A stretch of 64,000 bases of DNA from contig CAZTXB010000013.1 of NCBI GenBank assembly GCA_964617955.1, positions 1-64,000 of the forward strand, written 5' to 3'. Below are positions 45,954-55,480 of the stretch, piece after piece. The stretch comes from JABWCE01 sp964617955 (GTDB taxonomy: Bacteria > Bacteroidota > Bacteroidia > NS11-12g > UBA9320). Within the stretch, counting starts at the first letter, position 1, and each line of letters opens with the position of its first letter. The notes under the pieces are model-generated. The model ran no database searches. It was given only the letters and a program-made list of their open reading frames with translations, and had not been told where the DNA came from. Both the position numbers and the translations under genes were made by a program.

Positions 45954-46374
45954 TTAAATAATTTCCCATGGCTCGACCTCTCCATCTACGATCTGAAAAA
46001 GCGGATGTGGTTCGAACCACGATAAATTTTTATAGGAATTGTAAAGTTTTGCATCCCTGAGGCTTAATTTGTTGAGGAGATGATTTTTTTCGAATAAAAG
46101 CTGCCCGTCTGTGACCGTTAATCTATTAATTTCAGCTACAGAATGAATTTTATCGGCGTTAAAATTGTAATTGCGGGATTTTGCTTCCTTCCAAACCTCC
46201 ATTAAGTAATAGTTAATAGTTCCTGTTGGATCAGAGCAGTTTTTAAAGCGATGCAATTGGGGATGATGTTTATATCCCTTGGTTAAACCTTCAATTGGCT
46301 AAAAGGGTCTCTCGCCAGAGCGCTACAAGACCTTTAACATCTAAATACTTAGGATGAAGTGACCATATCCGCAT
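45954..46374 (-). pseudogene. Pyrimidine-dimer DNA glycosylase family gene, frameshifted
   Basis: The open frame at 45954-46256 (100 residues) covers only the C-terminal part: FKNCSDPTGTINYYLMEVWK, GQLLFEKNHLLNKLSLRD and WFEPHPLFQIVDGEVEPWE. Upstream a second frame from ATG 46374 encodes the missing N-terminus, MRIWSLHPKYLDVKGLVALW then RETLLAN and a stop. A third stretch, IEGLTKGYKHHPQLHRF, then joins to the C-terminal frame. An indel near 46294 breaks the gene. Intact relatives (T4 endonuclease V-like, PF03013 type) cleave at UV dimers or other lesions; MRIWSLHPKYLD is their hallmark start. Confidence 0.82.
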
Positions 46375-46473
46375 GAAGAGAGAACAAGCAATATCCAGAA
46401 AAGTTCAATGTATGAATCCCTTACTGTTCGATAACTAGCCACAGGTACCTATCTTACCCTCGTATTGCTCAAA

Positions 46474-46857
46474 TTAAAGGATTGGTTTTCTTTTTAGGTG
46501 ATGTAAAACCGTGAGAATGGATACCAAGACAAAGGGTATAGCAGATCCGAGCATTCTTATGTTTTGGTTCATTATGCCAATCATTAAAATGAATAGAAGC
46601 AGAAAGGCGAGAAACGCCAAGCCAATAAAAGTAAACCATTTGTTTACAGGGTTTTGAAATAAGGTGATGAGTAGAAAAAGCTGACCTAAAAGTGGAAAGA
46701 TTGTAAAAGGGCTCATAACAGAAGATGGCTTGATCAGGAAATTGGAAAACAGTTCCCGTTCTACCTCAAATAAAAACATGGTATTTCCATTGCCCCATTC
46801 TAAATATCCAAAAAGAGAAGACACAACGATAAGTAGGTTTAAAATTTTACCTTTCAT
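46474..46857 (-). CDS. Hypothetical four-helix membrane protein
   Basis: 127 residues with about four transmembrane helices (residues ~5-22, 48-65, 73-92, 98-115). No family recognised. The next gene upstream is the flavin protein at 46908, 50 bp away on the same strand, so co-transcription is possible. Confidence 0.6.
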   Translation of the reverse strand: MKGKILNLLIVVSSLFGYLEWGNGNTMFLFEVERELFSNFLIKPSSVMSPFTIFPLLGQLFLLITLFQNPVNKWFTFIGLAFLAFLLLFILMIGIMNQNIRMLGSAIPFVLVSILTVLHHLKRKPIL

Positions 46858-46907
46858 TCCATTTTTCCTTAGAGCGAATGTAATTTTTTAAAAAATAGCC
46901 TTTGGTA

Positions 46908-47474
46908 CTAATTGGCTTGGTTTTGTTTTTGACCGAGATGGGTATTTAAACCATCGAGGCTGGTTAAATTATGCTCAATAACATAATCTCTCAAGCCTTC
47001 CTCTCCTTTCTTATTGGCCCAGTCAAAATGGATCTCTCTTTGTTTTTTAAACTCATACTCCGGTACACCATATCCACAGGATGTTTGAACTTTTGTGATA
47101 TCGGCCACTACGATTTGCCTTGTACTGGAATAAAGCTTGAAATGGGCTGATAGTTCAGGCCACTCTGATTCATTTGGGAGTATGACCTTTGCTTTTCCGT
47201 AAAGCCTTAAAATGTTTGGTACCTTATCAAAAGAGCAAAACATAAAAGTGATTCGGCCATTCTCGAGTGTATGAGCGGATGTTTCGTTTCCACTGCTAAT
47301 CAAATCCATGTAAGCTACTTTGTTGGCGTTAAGCACCTTAAAACTATCGAGCCCTTTGGGTGAAATGTTAATTAAACCGTTTTCGTTCAATGGCGCCGTC
47401 GCAACAAAAAACATGTTTTGACATTCAATAAAAGACATGTGTTTGGGTAAGATGGAATCAAAAAATTTTCCCAT
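46908..47474 (-). CDS. Pyridoxamine 5'-phosphate oxidase-like flavin protein
   Basis: 188 residues of the split-barrel flavin-binding fold: FFVATAPLNENGLINISPKGLDSF, NETSAHTLENGRITFMFCSF and LRLYGKAKVI are the characteristic strands. The family includes PNPOx-like reductases and many of unknown substrate; the short length and lack of the PdxH C-terminal signature argue against being PdxH itself. It lies 15 bp downstream of the serine hydrolase gene. Confidence 0.82.
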   Translation of the reverse strand: MGKFFDSILPKHMSFIECQNMFFVATAPLNENGLINISPKGLDSFKVLNANKVAYMDLISSGNETSAHTLENGRITFMFCSFDKVPNILRLYGKAKVILPNESEWPELSAHFKLYSSTRQIVVADITKVQTSCGYGVPEYEFKKQREIHFDWANKKGEEGLRDYVIEHNLTSLDGLNTHLGQKQNQAN

Positions 47475-47489
47475 GGTTAAGCCAATAAT

Positions 47490-48518
47490 TTAATGGTATG
47501 GTTTGGTATTTCCAGTAAGTTCGTCAAATATGGTTTTGGAAATCGCACTAATAACCTCCGCTGATTTCTCAATATTGCTTCCTTTGGTCATAATGGTTAT
47601 GAGGTATGGAGACTGGTTATAGTAAACAATACCGGTTTCATGTAAATATCCCCAATTGTAATCGATGGCTTCTCCAAATTTGTGTGCTATGAATATGGAG
47701 TCGGGTAAATATTTTTTAATGCCCTTTTTAAAGTCAGACAAGCCTAACAAATTCAGAGCAAATTCCGAATGTTCCGTCGATAAGTAACTCGATTGGAAAA
47801 GGATATTCATCAATTTAGAATAGGACTTTGTATTTATTTCATATTGAAGCCCATTCTCAGCAGGCAATGGTATCTGAACATCATCAAAAAGATGTTTAAA
47901 AATGTCAACATGAAGATCTTGCATTAACAGGCAAGTAGCATAATTGTCGGAATAGGCTATCATATATTTCAACAATTCCCTGATGGTGTAAGATTTGCCG
48001 TATGAAATACTCAGAGAGTTAAAGGTTTGCTCCGGTACCTTATTTTTAGGAAAATCGTTTAAAATAACTTTGTCGAGCATATGAGGATATTTCTCGGCGG
48101 CTTTTAAAAAATAAATAAGGTTTGCAACTTTCATCATGGAACCCGCCGGATAACTTTCATTTTCATTGATAACCATCCAGTCGCCTTTTTCCAATAACTG
48201 AACATAAACTGAGGCAGAGAATATGTTTTTTAGTGCTTTTTCCCTCTCAATTAGCTGATTTACGTTGGATTTTAAGGAAGAAAAATGCGCTGATTCAAGA
48301 CCGGGTTCGACGTTAAGCAAAGGTTTAACCAAAGGATATCCATTGGTTCTTTCAACGTGAAAGTACTCATTCTCAGTTGTGTTGTCTTCTATTTTCGAAA
48401 TGGACTTGGTAAGGTTTGCATTAACCAAGGATTCTAAAAAATCGTCTACAAAATAGGTTAAAGCGCAACTGCTAATTACGAGTAACAAAGTGAAAGCTAC
48501 GCTTAGCTTCTTATTCAT
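47490..48518 (-). CDS. Class A beta-lactamase-like serine hydrolase
   Basis: 342 residues. One N-terminal hydrophobic helix (about 6-22) acts as a signal anchor or signal peptide. Then the penicillin-recognising fold: SMMK (SxxK) in YPAGSMMKVANLIYF, SDN in AYSDNYATCLL, and HKFG in place of KTG near IFIAHKFGEAIDY. These are the three catalytic boxes of class A serine beta-lactamases and their relatives. A long non-conserved linker precedes the domain. It may be a peptidase or esterase; true beta-lactamase activity is uncertain because the third box is degenerate. Confidence 0.8.
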   Translation of the reverse strand: MNKKLSVAFTLLLVISSCALTYFVDDFLESLVNANLTKSISKIEDNTTENEYFHVERTNGYPLVKPLLNVEPGLESAHFSSLKSNVNQLIEREKALKNIFSASVYVQLLEKGDWMVINENESYPAGSMMKVANLIYFLKAAEKYPHMLDKVILNDFPKNKVPEQTFNSLSISYGKSYTIRELLKYMIAYSDNYATCLLMQDLHVDIFKHLFDDVQIPLPAENGLQYEINTKSYSKLMNILFQSSYLSTEHSEFALNLLGLSDFKKGIKKYLPDSIFIAHKFGEAIDYNWGYLHETGIVYYNQSPYLITIMTKGSNIEKSAEVISAISKTIFDELTGNTKPYH

Positions 48519-48723
48519 GGAATTTCACAAATCAAGCTATAAAGGTATAATGAATCGGACTGAAAAAAGAGGGTAAACACAAGGGAGGCCCTTAAATATC
48601 GTTTTTTGACTAAAAGATGAAAAAATAGTAAAGCTATCTTAGGACCTAATGAAAACCATAGAAAGACCTAATAGCAACTGGTAGAGGAAGCGTTTTATCC
48701 TCTCATTGCCATAAGCGCTTAGC

Positions 48724-50874
48724 TTATGGCCTTTTAAAATTCATCCCTAAATTAAACATTGTAAAAGCCCAAACGTCTGCTTCTTCTTCAATAAGCTTTG
48801 AAGTTGGTTTGCCGGCTCCATGCCCGGCATTGGTATCTATACGGATGAGGTAAGGGATATCCTTGTTTGTGGCCGCCGCTTTGGCTTGAAGAGTGGCCAG
48901 GTATTTAAAGGAATGCGAAGGTACCACCCGATCGTCATGATCTCCGGTAGTAATAAGGGTGGCAGGATATTTAACCCCGGATTTTAAATTATGCAAAGGA
49001 GAGTATTTTATAAGAAAGTCGAATTGCTCTTTGTTGTCGCTTTTTCCATACTCAACCGCCCAACCCCAACCTACCGTAGATTTATGGTAGCGAAGCATAT
49101 CCAGAACTCCAACCCCTGGCAGCGCAACTTTAAATAGATCGGGCCTTTGTGTCATCACAGCTCCAACCAATAAGCCCCCATTGCTTCTGCCCTGAATGGC
49201 GAGTTTTTCTATGCATGTGTATTTCTGAGCTATCAAAAATTCTGCTGCTGCGATGAAATCGTCAAACACGGTTTGCTTTTTTTCAAGCATGCCGGCTTTA
49301 TGCCATTCTTCGCCGTATTCTCCACCACCCCTTAAATTTGCCAAAGCGAATATGCCTCCCTGCTCCAAGAAGGCTATTTTACTGGTGCTAAAAGAAGGAC
49401 TGATGCTGATGTTAAATCCACCATAACCATACAGAAGGGTAGGGTTGTTTCCATCCAACTTAAGATCTTTTTTGGCCAAAATAAACATAGGGATTTTGGT
49501 TCCATCTTTCGAAGGATAAAAAACTTGTTTGGTTTCAAACTGGCTCAAATCGGCAGGAAACTCTGTTTTTTTGAATTCAGTGGATATACCGGATTCAATA
49601 TTGTAATGAAAGATGTTGTTAGGCGTCGAAAATGAAGTAAATTGATAAAAAGTTTCGTTATCACTTTTGCTGCCGCCAAATCCTCCAGCGGTTCCTATTC
49701 CGGGCAATTTTATTTCCTTTAGCAGTTTACCCTCAATGGTATATTCATAAATATGAGAGCTCACGTCTTGTTGGTAGCAGGCAAACAGTTTATTTCCAGC
49801 CAAATTTACCCACTCTAAAAGATGCTTACCTTCCGGTAAAACGGTTTGCCAATTAGACGCCTGAGGGTTCTCGGGATCGACCAAAACAAGTTTATACTTT
49901 GGTGCTTCTAAGTCGGTCATCATGATTATTTTACCACCGCTTACCTCTACCACTGAAGGATTGCTTTCGAATCCCTTTACCAATAACTTTAAATCCGTAT
50001 CTTTTGATTTTTTAAGATCTGAGAACCAAATTTCCCCACCACTGGTTCCTTCAGAAATGTTGAGAAAGAAAAAATCCTCCTCTTCGCTTACTGTGGCCCA
50101 AAAATAACGTTGAGGATGCTGTGGGTCCTGATAAACAAGTCGGTCTTGCTCTTGTTTATCACCCAAAGTATGGTAATAAACTTTCTGAAACTCATTGGAT
50201 GCGGAAAAGGCAGAGCCTCCTTTTGGTTTATCGTAACGGCTATAATAAAAACCTTGCCCTTTCCAACTTGCTCCTCCAAATTTTGTCCATTCTATTTTAT
50301 CTTCAAGAATTTTGCCCGTTTCTACTTCTTTTACATAAATCTCTTGCCAATCGCTGCCTGCCTTGCCAATACTGTAGGCCATGTATTTGTTATCGCGGCT
50401 GATTGAAATACCCCCAAGGGATACGGTTCCATCTTTGGAAAGCGTATTGGGATCGATGAAGACTTTTGGTTTTCCCGATAAACCTTCCTGTACATACAAT
50501 ACACTTTGATTTTGAAGACCATCATTTTTATAAAAAAAGTAGTATTTACCTTTTTTGAAGGCCGAACTGTATTTGGCGTAATTCCATATTTTCTCAAGAC
50601 GCTTTTTAATTTTATCGCGAAAAGGAATTTGATTTAAATAATTGAAGGTATAATCATTTTGTGATTTCACCCACTGGGCAACATCTTCGGCAGTGTCGTA
50701 TTCAAGCCAACGGTAGGGATCGGCAATAAGGGTTCCGAAATAATCGTCGCTAACTTCAACACTTTTAGATTGGGGCGGAACCCCTAAAAAAATGGGGGCA
50801 TAGGGTTTTTTGGTATTGACCATACAGGAACTTACAAAAATGAGGGAAACTGATAAAGAGAGAAGAGTTTTCAT
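48724..50874 (-). CDS. Prolyl oligopeptidase family serine peptidase (S9A), lipoprotein
   Basis: 716 residues. Signal with Cys 17 (VSSC). A seven-bladed propeller (about 60-430) precedes the alpha/beta-hydrolase domain with nucleophile GRSNGG in IQGRSNGGLLVGAVMTQRP, Asp in GDHDDRVVPSHSF and His in NAGHGAGKP, the complete catalytic triad. It cleaves short peptides after proline in the periplasm. Stand-alone gene, though the OstA-like gene is 117 bp upstream on the same strand. Confidence 0.94.
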   Translation of the reverse strand: MKTLLSLSVSLIFVSSCMVNTKKPYAPIFLGVPPQSKSVEVSDDYFGTLIADPYRWLEYDTAEDVAQWVKSQNDYTFNYLNQIPFRDKIKKRLEKIWNYAKYSSAFKKGKYYFFYKNDGLQNQSVLYVQEGLSGKPKVFIDPNTLSKDGTVSLGGISISRDNKYMAYSIGKAGSDWQEIYVKEVETGKILEDKIEWTKFGGASWKGQGFYYSRYDKPKGGSAFSASNEFQKVYYHTLGDKQEQDRLVYQDPQHPQRYFWATVSEEEDFFFLNISEGTSGGEIWFSDLKKSKDTDLKLLVKGFESNPSVVEVSGGKIIMMTDLEAPKYKLVLVDPENPQASNWQTVLPEGKHLLEWVNLAGNKLFACYQQDVSSHIYEYTIEGKLLKEIKLPGIGTAGGFGGSKSDNETFYQFTSFSTPNNIFHYNIESGISTEFKKTEFPADLSQFETKQVFYPSKDGTKIPMFILAKKDLKLDGNNPTLLYGYGGFNISISPSFSTSKIAFLEQGGIFALANLRGGGEYGEEWHKAGMLEKKQTVFDDFIAAAEFLIAQKYTCIEKLAIQGRSNGGLLVGAVMTQRPDLFKVALPGVGVLDMLRYHKSTVGWGWAVEYGKSDNKEQFDFLIKYSPLHNLKSGVKYPATLITTGDHDDRVVPSHSFKYLATLQAKAAATNKDIPYLIRIDTNAGHGAGKPTSKLIEEEADVWAFTMFNLGMNFKRP

Positions 50875-50991
50875 GTTCTTAATAGCACAACAAATGAAGC
50901 CAAAAAAAATGGCTGTTTTAGCTTGTTTCGATAAAATACGAATATGGCCAGATTGGAATGCCTGAATTTTTTAAAATTTTGGGAATTGGAT

Positions 50992-52479
50992 TTAAAAATT
51001 CCCGAATTCGTTGCGAATAGGCCTTTTGTCGGCAAGCCATAAAAATCCACGCAGCTTTTTCTTTTCGTTTGGATAATCTTTGAGAGGATAAAAGGTTCCT
51101 TTAGGTTCACGAATAAAAGTAACGGTTTTAACTTTGTTGGAATCGATATGAATGACCATGTTGGTGCATTCCACATAATTTACACCTACATAGTTTGTGC
51201 TGTCCTCTCTCGCATAATACACCGATTGTCCGTTTCCTCTCACATTCACACGGTAAAGCTTATTGTTTGAAAACAAACCATATAACTTTTTCCCTTTGAT
51301 CTGATTGTACTTTTCAGGTTCTTCTTCCATGATAATCATGGCATTTTGCAAGACATCCATTTTGTCGACGCCTTGCTTTTTTTGATAAATAAAAATGGTA
51401 TCTCCTGTGGTTTGGTTTGCTTCGTTCCAAAGCACAGGGTTTCTGAACAGGCGAATCATGGAATCACTGAGGGAATAACTCAAGCTGTCGGCCTCTCCCT
51501 GAATGTCGGTCTTAAAAATCCGGGCCATTCCAAAAGCGGTGAGGGTTCGTTTTTCCGTAGCGGTATCCAATCGGTCGAAAAAGGATAAGGCTTTGATAAA
51601 CAAGGTGTCCTCTTCTGTTTCCTTAAATGCCCTGGCATTGCCTGTGATCAGGGTGGTTTTCTCAAAGCGTTTATGAAGGCCTTTGTCACCGTAAATCATC
51701 ACTTTTTGAAGAGTGTCCAGCAGTTTAATGTGTCCAAAGGCCCTACCGATTCCCGTATTTCTGTTGTAAAGAAAACTATCCGAATCGATGCGGTTTTCTT
51801 TGCTGATGATGTAGGCTCCTTTACTAAACTGTGAAGTGTTGTTTTTTGTGTCGTACCATCCGTAATTACAGTACAACAGGTTGTCATCGGAGGTAATGGT
51901 CGTAGGTCCAAAAAAATAAGCCGTCTTCGTATTTCCGTCGTAATTGAGGGTGTCGCTTTGCATAATGTATTCGGGATTCACCAATTTTATTTTTCCCTTA
52001 AAAAAATATTGCCGGCTTTTGGAGTGATAACTCCCGGAGCGGCTCACCATGGTATTTTCTCCGTCTTTTATGTTTCCGCCTGAAATGTAATAAGCTATTT
52101 TATTAGTCACGTCGTATTGAATGGCATCGGTAGTCAAATTCATTTTGCCGTCGGTCATACGCACACTGCGGTTGGCCGAAGCGGTTTTTGTATTCCCGTT
52201 ATACAACATATAGTCACTCCAAACCATAGTTCCGCCGGTTTGGTTTAAAAATGCGTGACCAAAGGCTTCCATTTTGTTTTCATCTTTCCAAAACCAGGCG
52301 CTGTCGCAAGTGAGGGTAGTTGAACCTTGTGACATACTCACATGGCCAATTAATCGCTCGGCCTTAACAAACGATTCTTTGAATTCAAGGTAATCGGCAT
52401 GGTTAATGGTGATGGGCTCTTTGCTTTGGGCAAAGAGAAATACCGGCGCCAAAAAAATAATTAAAGCCAAAGGCCGCAT
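50992..52479 (-). CDS. OstA-like (LptA/LptD N-terminal) protein
   Basis: 495 residues from the ATG at 52479 (MRPLALIIFLAPVFLFAQ), giving a clean signal peptide; frame extends upstream to 52539. The chain consists of repeated beta-strand units typical of the OstA/LptA fold (ERLIGHVSMSQGSTTLTCDS, MEAFGHAFLNQTGGTMVWSD, GNTKTAYFFGPTTITSDDN). It may form part of the periplasmic bridge for lipopolysaccharide or another envelope lipid. The stand-alone form without LptD's barrel is common in Bacteroidota. The function here is inferred. Confidence 0.84.
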   Translation of the reverse strand: MRPLALIIFLAPVFLFAQSKEPITINHADYLEFKESFVKAERLIGHVSMSQGSTTLTCDSAWFWKDENKMEAFGHAFLNQTGGTMVWSDYMLYNGNTKTASANRSVRMTDGKMNLTTDAIQYDVTNKIAYYISGGNIKDGENTMVSRSGSYHSKSRQYFFKGKIKLVNPEYIMQSDTLNYDGNTKTAYFFGPTTITSDDNLLYCNYGWYDTKNNTSQFSKGAYIISKENRIDSDSFLYNRNTGIGRAFGHIKLLDTLQKVMIYGDKGLHKRFEKTTLITGNARAFKETEEDTLFIKALSFFDRLDTATEKRTLTAFGMARIFKTDIQGEADSLSYSLSDSMIRLFRNPVLWNEANQTTGDTIFIYQKKQGVDKMDVLQNAMIIMEEEPEKYNQIKGKKLYGLFSNNKLYRVNVRGNGQSVYYAREDSTNYVGVNYVECTNMVIHIDSNKVKTVTFIREPKGTFYPLKDYPNEKKKLRGFLWLADKRPIRNEFGNF

Positions 52480-52714
52480 GCTTGCAAAGATAAGTGACAT
52501 TTGCCGGCAATTGAACAAGGATTGTACCAGAAGTGACATAGTTTCTTTTGGAGCAAAAAACTTAATGCAGTTTACGAATACTTGAACCCTCTTGATTTGA
52601 ATGCAGGAGCCGACAATATTTTAACGGAACATAAGCCCGTAAAACTAAAATTAGGTAATAATATGGGATTGGGATAAATTTGTTGAAAGGACCTTTGAAA
52701 GGGAGGAACATAAA

Positions 52715-53152
52715 GTGAAAAAAATTGCCATCATTAACGGCCCCAATCTTAACCTGCTTGGCCTTAGGGAACCTGAAGTTTACGGCTCTAAAACCTTTGA
52801 GAGATTTTTTGAAGAATTAAAAATGGAGTTTGATAAAATAACCGAACTGCATTATTTCCAAAGCAATGTCGAAGGTGAGCTCATTGATAAAATTCAGGAA
52901 TGGGGTTTTACCTTGGATGGAATTGTGCTCAACGCGGGGGCCTATAGTCATACCAGTATTGCTTTAGCAGATGCCGTGAAGGCAATCACAAGCCCGGTTA
53001 TTGGTGTGCATATTTCCAATATTTATAAGCGAGAAACGGAAAGGCATACCGATCTTTTACAAGGCGCCTGTTTGGGCAATATTTCAGGTTTAGGATTGGA
53101 ATCCTATGCGTTGGCTCTTCAGTTTTTAATTAATTTTAAAAGACCTTATTAG
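52715..53152 (+). CDS. aroQ: 3-dehydroquinate dehydratase, type II
   Basis: 145 residues, starting at GTG after a strong ribosome-binding site (GGGAGG at 52700-52706). The family signature IINGPNLNLLGLREPEVYG at the N-terminus includes the catalytic Tyr (VYG), LNAGAYSHTSIALAD follows, and GVHISNIYKRE carries the catalytic His. It dehydrates 3-dehydroquinate in the shikimate pathway, one step before AroE (12249). The dodecameric type II enzyme is usual in this phylum. Convergent with the DUF5777 gene, 6 bp apart. Confidence 0.95.
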   Translation: MKKIAIINGPNLNLLGLREPEVYGSKTFERFFEELKMEFDKITELHYFQSNVEGELIDKIQEWGFTLDGIVLNAGAYSHTSIALADAVKAITSPVIGVHISNIYKRETERHTDLLQGACLGNISGLGLESYALALQFLINFKRPY

Positions 53153-53158
53153 GTCTTG

Positions 53159-54046
53159 TTAACTTCTTTCACGGAGCGTAAATACCCTTGAAATATTAAA
53201 ACCAAAGCGAATGTCACCCTTTAGCCATTCGCCAAGCGTTTGGGTTATAAACTGTGGGTCGGTCATGCCACGCGAATTGGTGAAACTGAGTTGAAATACA
53301 TGGCCACCGGTTTCAATATCAAAGCCCAATGAAAAACTGTTGGAGTAGGTAGGGTTTATTTGATCAGGAAGCACATAATAATATTCGGCATTGATTGAAA
53401 CCCTTCGGGTGAGTTTTTGTCTGCCGCCAATTCCTATGGCCAAAACATCGTTTTTGTATTTCGATGAATCAATTAAATTCCTGTGCACCAAAGTTGGCAT
53501 GAGTTGAATGGAGGTGGAGTTACTGAATTTACGGGCTATGAGCAGTTGGTGAACATAAGCCCATCTGGAGCTGGCATAATTTTTTCGGTCGGGATTTTGC
53601 CACTTTAAGGTGGTTACGGCCGAAGTGGCTACATAGGTAAGCGATAATGGCATTTTAACCTTACCGCTGCTTTGTCTCAATAGTTTTGCTTTTACAAATC
53701 CGTCGTAAGTCTTGTCGACATTGGTATGTCCTAAACCAACCATTAACCAGGGAAGTACCCCATAATCAAAGCCAATTTTAACATTGGCCTGATCCAAACC
53801 AAACCATTCGTAGGTACCGCCATTGATGTTTCCAAACCGGTGGTTGATTCTAAAATCGAGCACGCCCTCGGCTTGATTCTCAACACTATGCCCATTCATG
53901 AGCCTTGTAGTTTTGAAAGTAGCCGTGGCGTAATTGGTTTCAGGCTCTGATCCTAATAGTCCCAATAAATCCGTGCTATCGGTTTGGGCTAGCAAAGGAT
54001 TAATAAAGCCAATCAGAGATAAAAGGGTTAGGTAAATCGGTTTCAC
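53159..54046 (-). CDS. DUF5777 family outer-membrane beta-barrel protein
   Basis: 295 residues with a signal peptide (cleavage after LLAQ). Barrel-like strands (FRINHRFGNINGGTYEWFG, VKIGFDYGVLPWLMVGLGHT, ISINAEYYYVLPDQINPTYS) and the Bacteroidota DUF5777 signature at the N-terminus. Its last residues are FTLRERS. Role unknown. It is the last of a minus-strand run with YceI, an OB-fold protein and two haem c proteins; relatives frequently neighbour such genes, so a part in the same periplasmic redox or lipid process is plausible. Confidence 0.82.
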   Translation of the reverse strand: MKPIYLTLLSLIGFINPLLAQTDSTDLLGLLGSEPETNYATATFKTTRLMNGHSVENQAEGVLDFRINHRFGNINGGTYEWFGLDQANVKIGFDYGVLPWLMVGLGHTNVDKTYDGFVKAKLLRQSSGKVKMPLSLTYVATSAVTTLKWQNPDRKNYASSRWAYVHQLLIARKFSNSTSIQLMPTLVHRNLIDSSKYKNDVLAIGIGGRQKLTRRVSINAEYYYVLPDQINPTYSNSFSLGFDIETGGHVFQLSFTNSRGMTDPQFITQTLGEWLKGDIRFGFNISRVFTLRERS

Positions 54047-54055
54047 AATTCGATT

Positions 54056-54625
54056 TTAAAAAGGCGTATAATCCAGGTCTACCGTAATTTCGATGTCTTT
54101 GGCAATTTTATCTTTAACCACGCTTGGTACTTCTACATTGTAATTGGCTAATTTTACCTTAAACACGGCCTTGCCATTTAGTTTACCTCCTTTAACGGTA
54201 AAAGTCCCTTCGGTTTTCTCCTGGTTTGTTTTGTTCTTTATGGTTAAGTTTCCACTTACTGAAGACTTATAAACCCCGTCTTTTGCAAAATTGATGGCCT
54301 TCAAATCGTCAATTTTTCCATCAAACTTGGCCTTAGGATATTTTGTAGATTCCATATAATTTTCATTAAAGTGCTCCTCCATCAGTGCTTTTTTAAATGA
54401 AAAGGATTTAATAAGCACTTCAATTTGCATTTTACCCGTTTTGGAGTCCAATACACTTGAAACCTTGTTATTGTCGGCTTTGATGTCCTCCATGTCGGTA
54501 TGTGAAAAAAATGAAATTTTACCATTTTTGGTCATATACTTTCCCGAAGGCAAGCTGTTACTGAAGGCAAAAAGAGAGATTAAGCCAACAGTTGCCATTA
54601 AAATCTGTGCTGTTTTTTTTATCAT
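54056..54625 (-). CDS. YceI family lipid-binding protein
   Basis: 189 residues with a signal peptide (MIKKTAQILMATVGLISLFA). The lipocalin-like YceI barrel is clear: GKISFFSHTDMEDIKADNNK, MQIEVLIKSFSFKKALMEEH and YMESTKYPKAKFDGKID, and the end IEITVDLDYTPF. YceI proteins bind polyisoprenoids and other lipids in the periplasm. It lies 9 bp upstream of the DUF5777 gene and 19 bp downstream of the OB-fold gene. Confidence 0.88.
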   Translation of the reverse strand: MIKKTAQILMATVGLISLFAFSNSLPSGKYMTKNGKISFFSHTDMEDIKADNNKVSSVLDSKTGKMQIEVLIKSFSFKKALMEEHFNENYMESTKYPKAKFDGKIDDLKAINFAKDGVYKSSVSGNLTIKNKTNQEKTEGTFTVKGGKLNGKAVFKVKLANYNVEVPSVVKDKIAKDIEITVDLDYTPF

Positions 54626-54644
54626 TTGTCTATTTTATTATGCT

Positions 54645-55061
54645 TTACTTTATTAATACGCATTGGGTAAGTACCAATCCAAACATTCCGAGTCCGTCAC
54701 ACTTGCCTTTAATTTTTATCTGATCTCCTTTTTTAAGCTTTTTTATTTCTGCGAGCATTTCCTTTTTAAAGCCGCAACGTACAGTGCTCTCAGGGCTGCT
54801 TGTTTGCAATGCCACAGTTGGTTCATCCTCATTTTCCAGTTCAATTTCTCCTACATCGCCCTTTACTTCTATTACCTTGTCGAGATATTTGGCATTGGAG
54901 GCTTCTTCGTTGGCTGAGTATTCTTTATAAAAACTATCGGCAGTAAGGGTAAAATCCTCCTTAGAAGTGGCAATATTTCGATGCGGTTTATTCCACATAT
55001 AGGTAGCTATTGCACCAACTATGCCAAGAATTAATATTGCCAATAAAATTCTACCTTTCAT
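54645..55061 (-). CDS. Membrane-anchored OB-fold (tRNA_anti-like) protein
   Basis: 138 residues from the ATG at 55061 (MKGRILLAILILGIVGAIAT), giving an N-terminal signal anchor; the frame is open to 55127 but that tail is basic and overlaps the upstream gene. The rest resembles a single OB-fold of the tRNA_anti-like type (KYLDKVIEVKGDVGEIELEN, KKGDQIKIKGKCDGLGMFG). Such exported OB-fold proteins are common in Bacteroidota; they bind no known nucleic acid. Part of the haem c cluster. Function unknown. Confidence 0.75.
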   Translation of the reverse strand: MKGRILLAILILGIVGAIATYMWNKPHRNIATSKEDFTLTADSFYKEYSANEEASNAKYLDKVIEVKGDVGEIELENEDEPTVALQTSSPESTVRCGFKKEMLAEIKKLKKGDQIKIKGKCDGLGMFGLVLTQCVLIK

Positions 55062-55072
55062 ATTTATTATTA

Positions 55073-55465
55073 TTAATTGTCTTTGGCGCCGGCATTTACC
55101 CAACTTACGATTTGGGCTATCTCGCATGCAGCAATTGTGGCCGAGCTGCCCTTGGGCATGGGAGATGCAGGTGACTCATGTTTTATCGATTTAATCAAAC
55201 GTCCATTGTCGACTTGTGTTTTCAAGCCGGCATAGGTTTCAAGGTTAATACCTGCACCTAAGGTCATAAAATTAGATTGCCCATGACATTTACTACATTT
55301 TTGGCTGAGGATGGGTTTAATTTTGGCCGAAAAAGTGACATTGCTCGTGTCACAGCCGCTTGAAGCAGGATAAAGCTTTTCCTCTACATCGTAGTAGCAA
55401 GCATTTAAAGCCAGAGTTACTGCAAAGGCTAAAAGACAGAGGCTAAGGGTGTTATTAATTTTCAA
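55073..55465 (-). CDS. Single-haem c-type cytochrome-like lipoprotein
   Basis: 130 residues. Signal with a lipobox around Cys 23 (LALNAC). One covalent haem motif, CSKCH, near residue 57, is preceded by FSAKIKPILSQK and ends in EIAQIVSWVNAGAKDN, the planctomycete-type cytochrome c signature (PSCyt1-like). No Met ligand can be assigned with certainty. It is likely anchored in the outer or inner membrane facing the periplasm. Its stop is 12 bp from the OB-fold start; the two-motif cytochrome gene is 16 bp upstream. Confidence 0.85.
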   Translation of the reverse strand: MKINNTLSLCLLAFAVTLALNACYYDVEEKLYPASSGCDTSNVTFSAKIKPILSQKCSKCHGQSNFMTLGAGINLETYAGLKTQVDNGRLIKSIKHESPASPMPKGSSATIAACEIAQIVSWVNAGAKDN

Positions 55466-55480
55466 AATATTTGTTAAGGA

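Noticed and set aside
47490..48518. A true beta-lactamase resistance gene
   Set aside because: The third box is HKFG rather than KTG, and there is no mobile or resistance context, so only a serine hydrolase of this fold is claimed.
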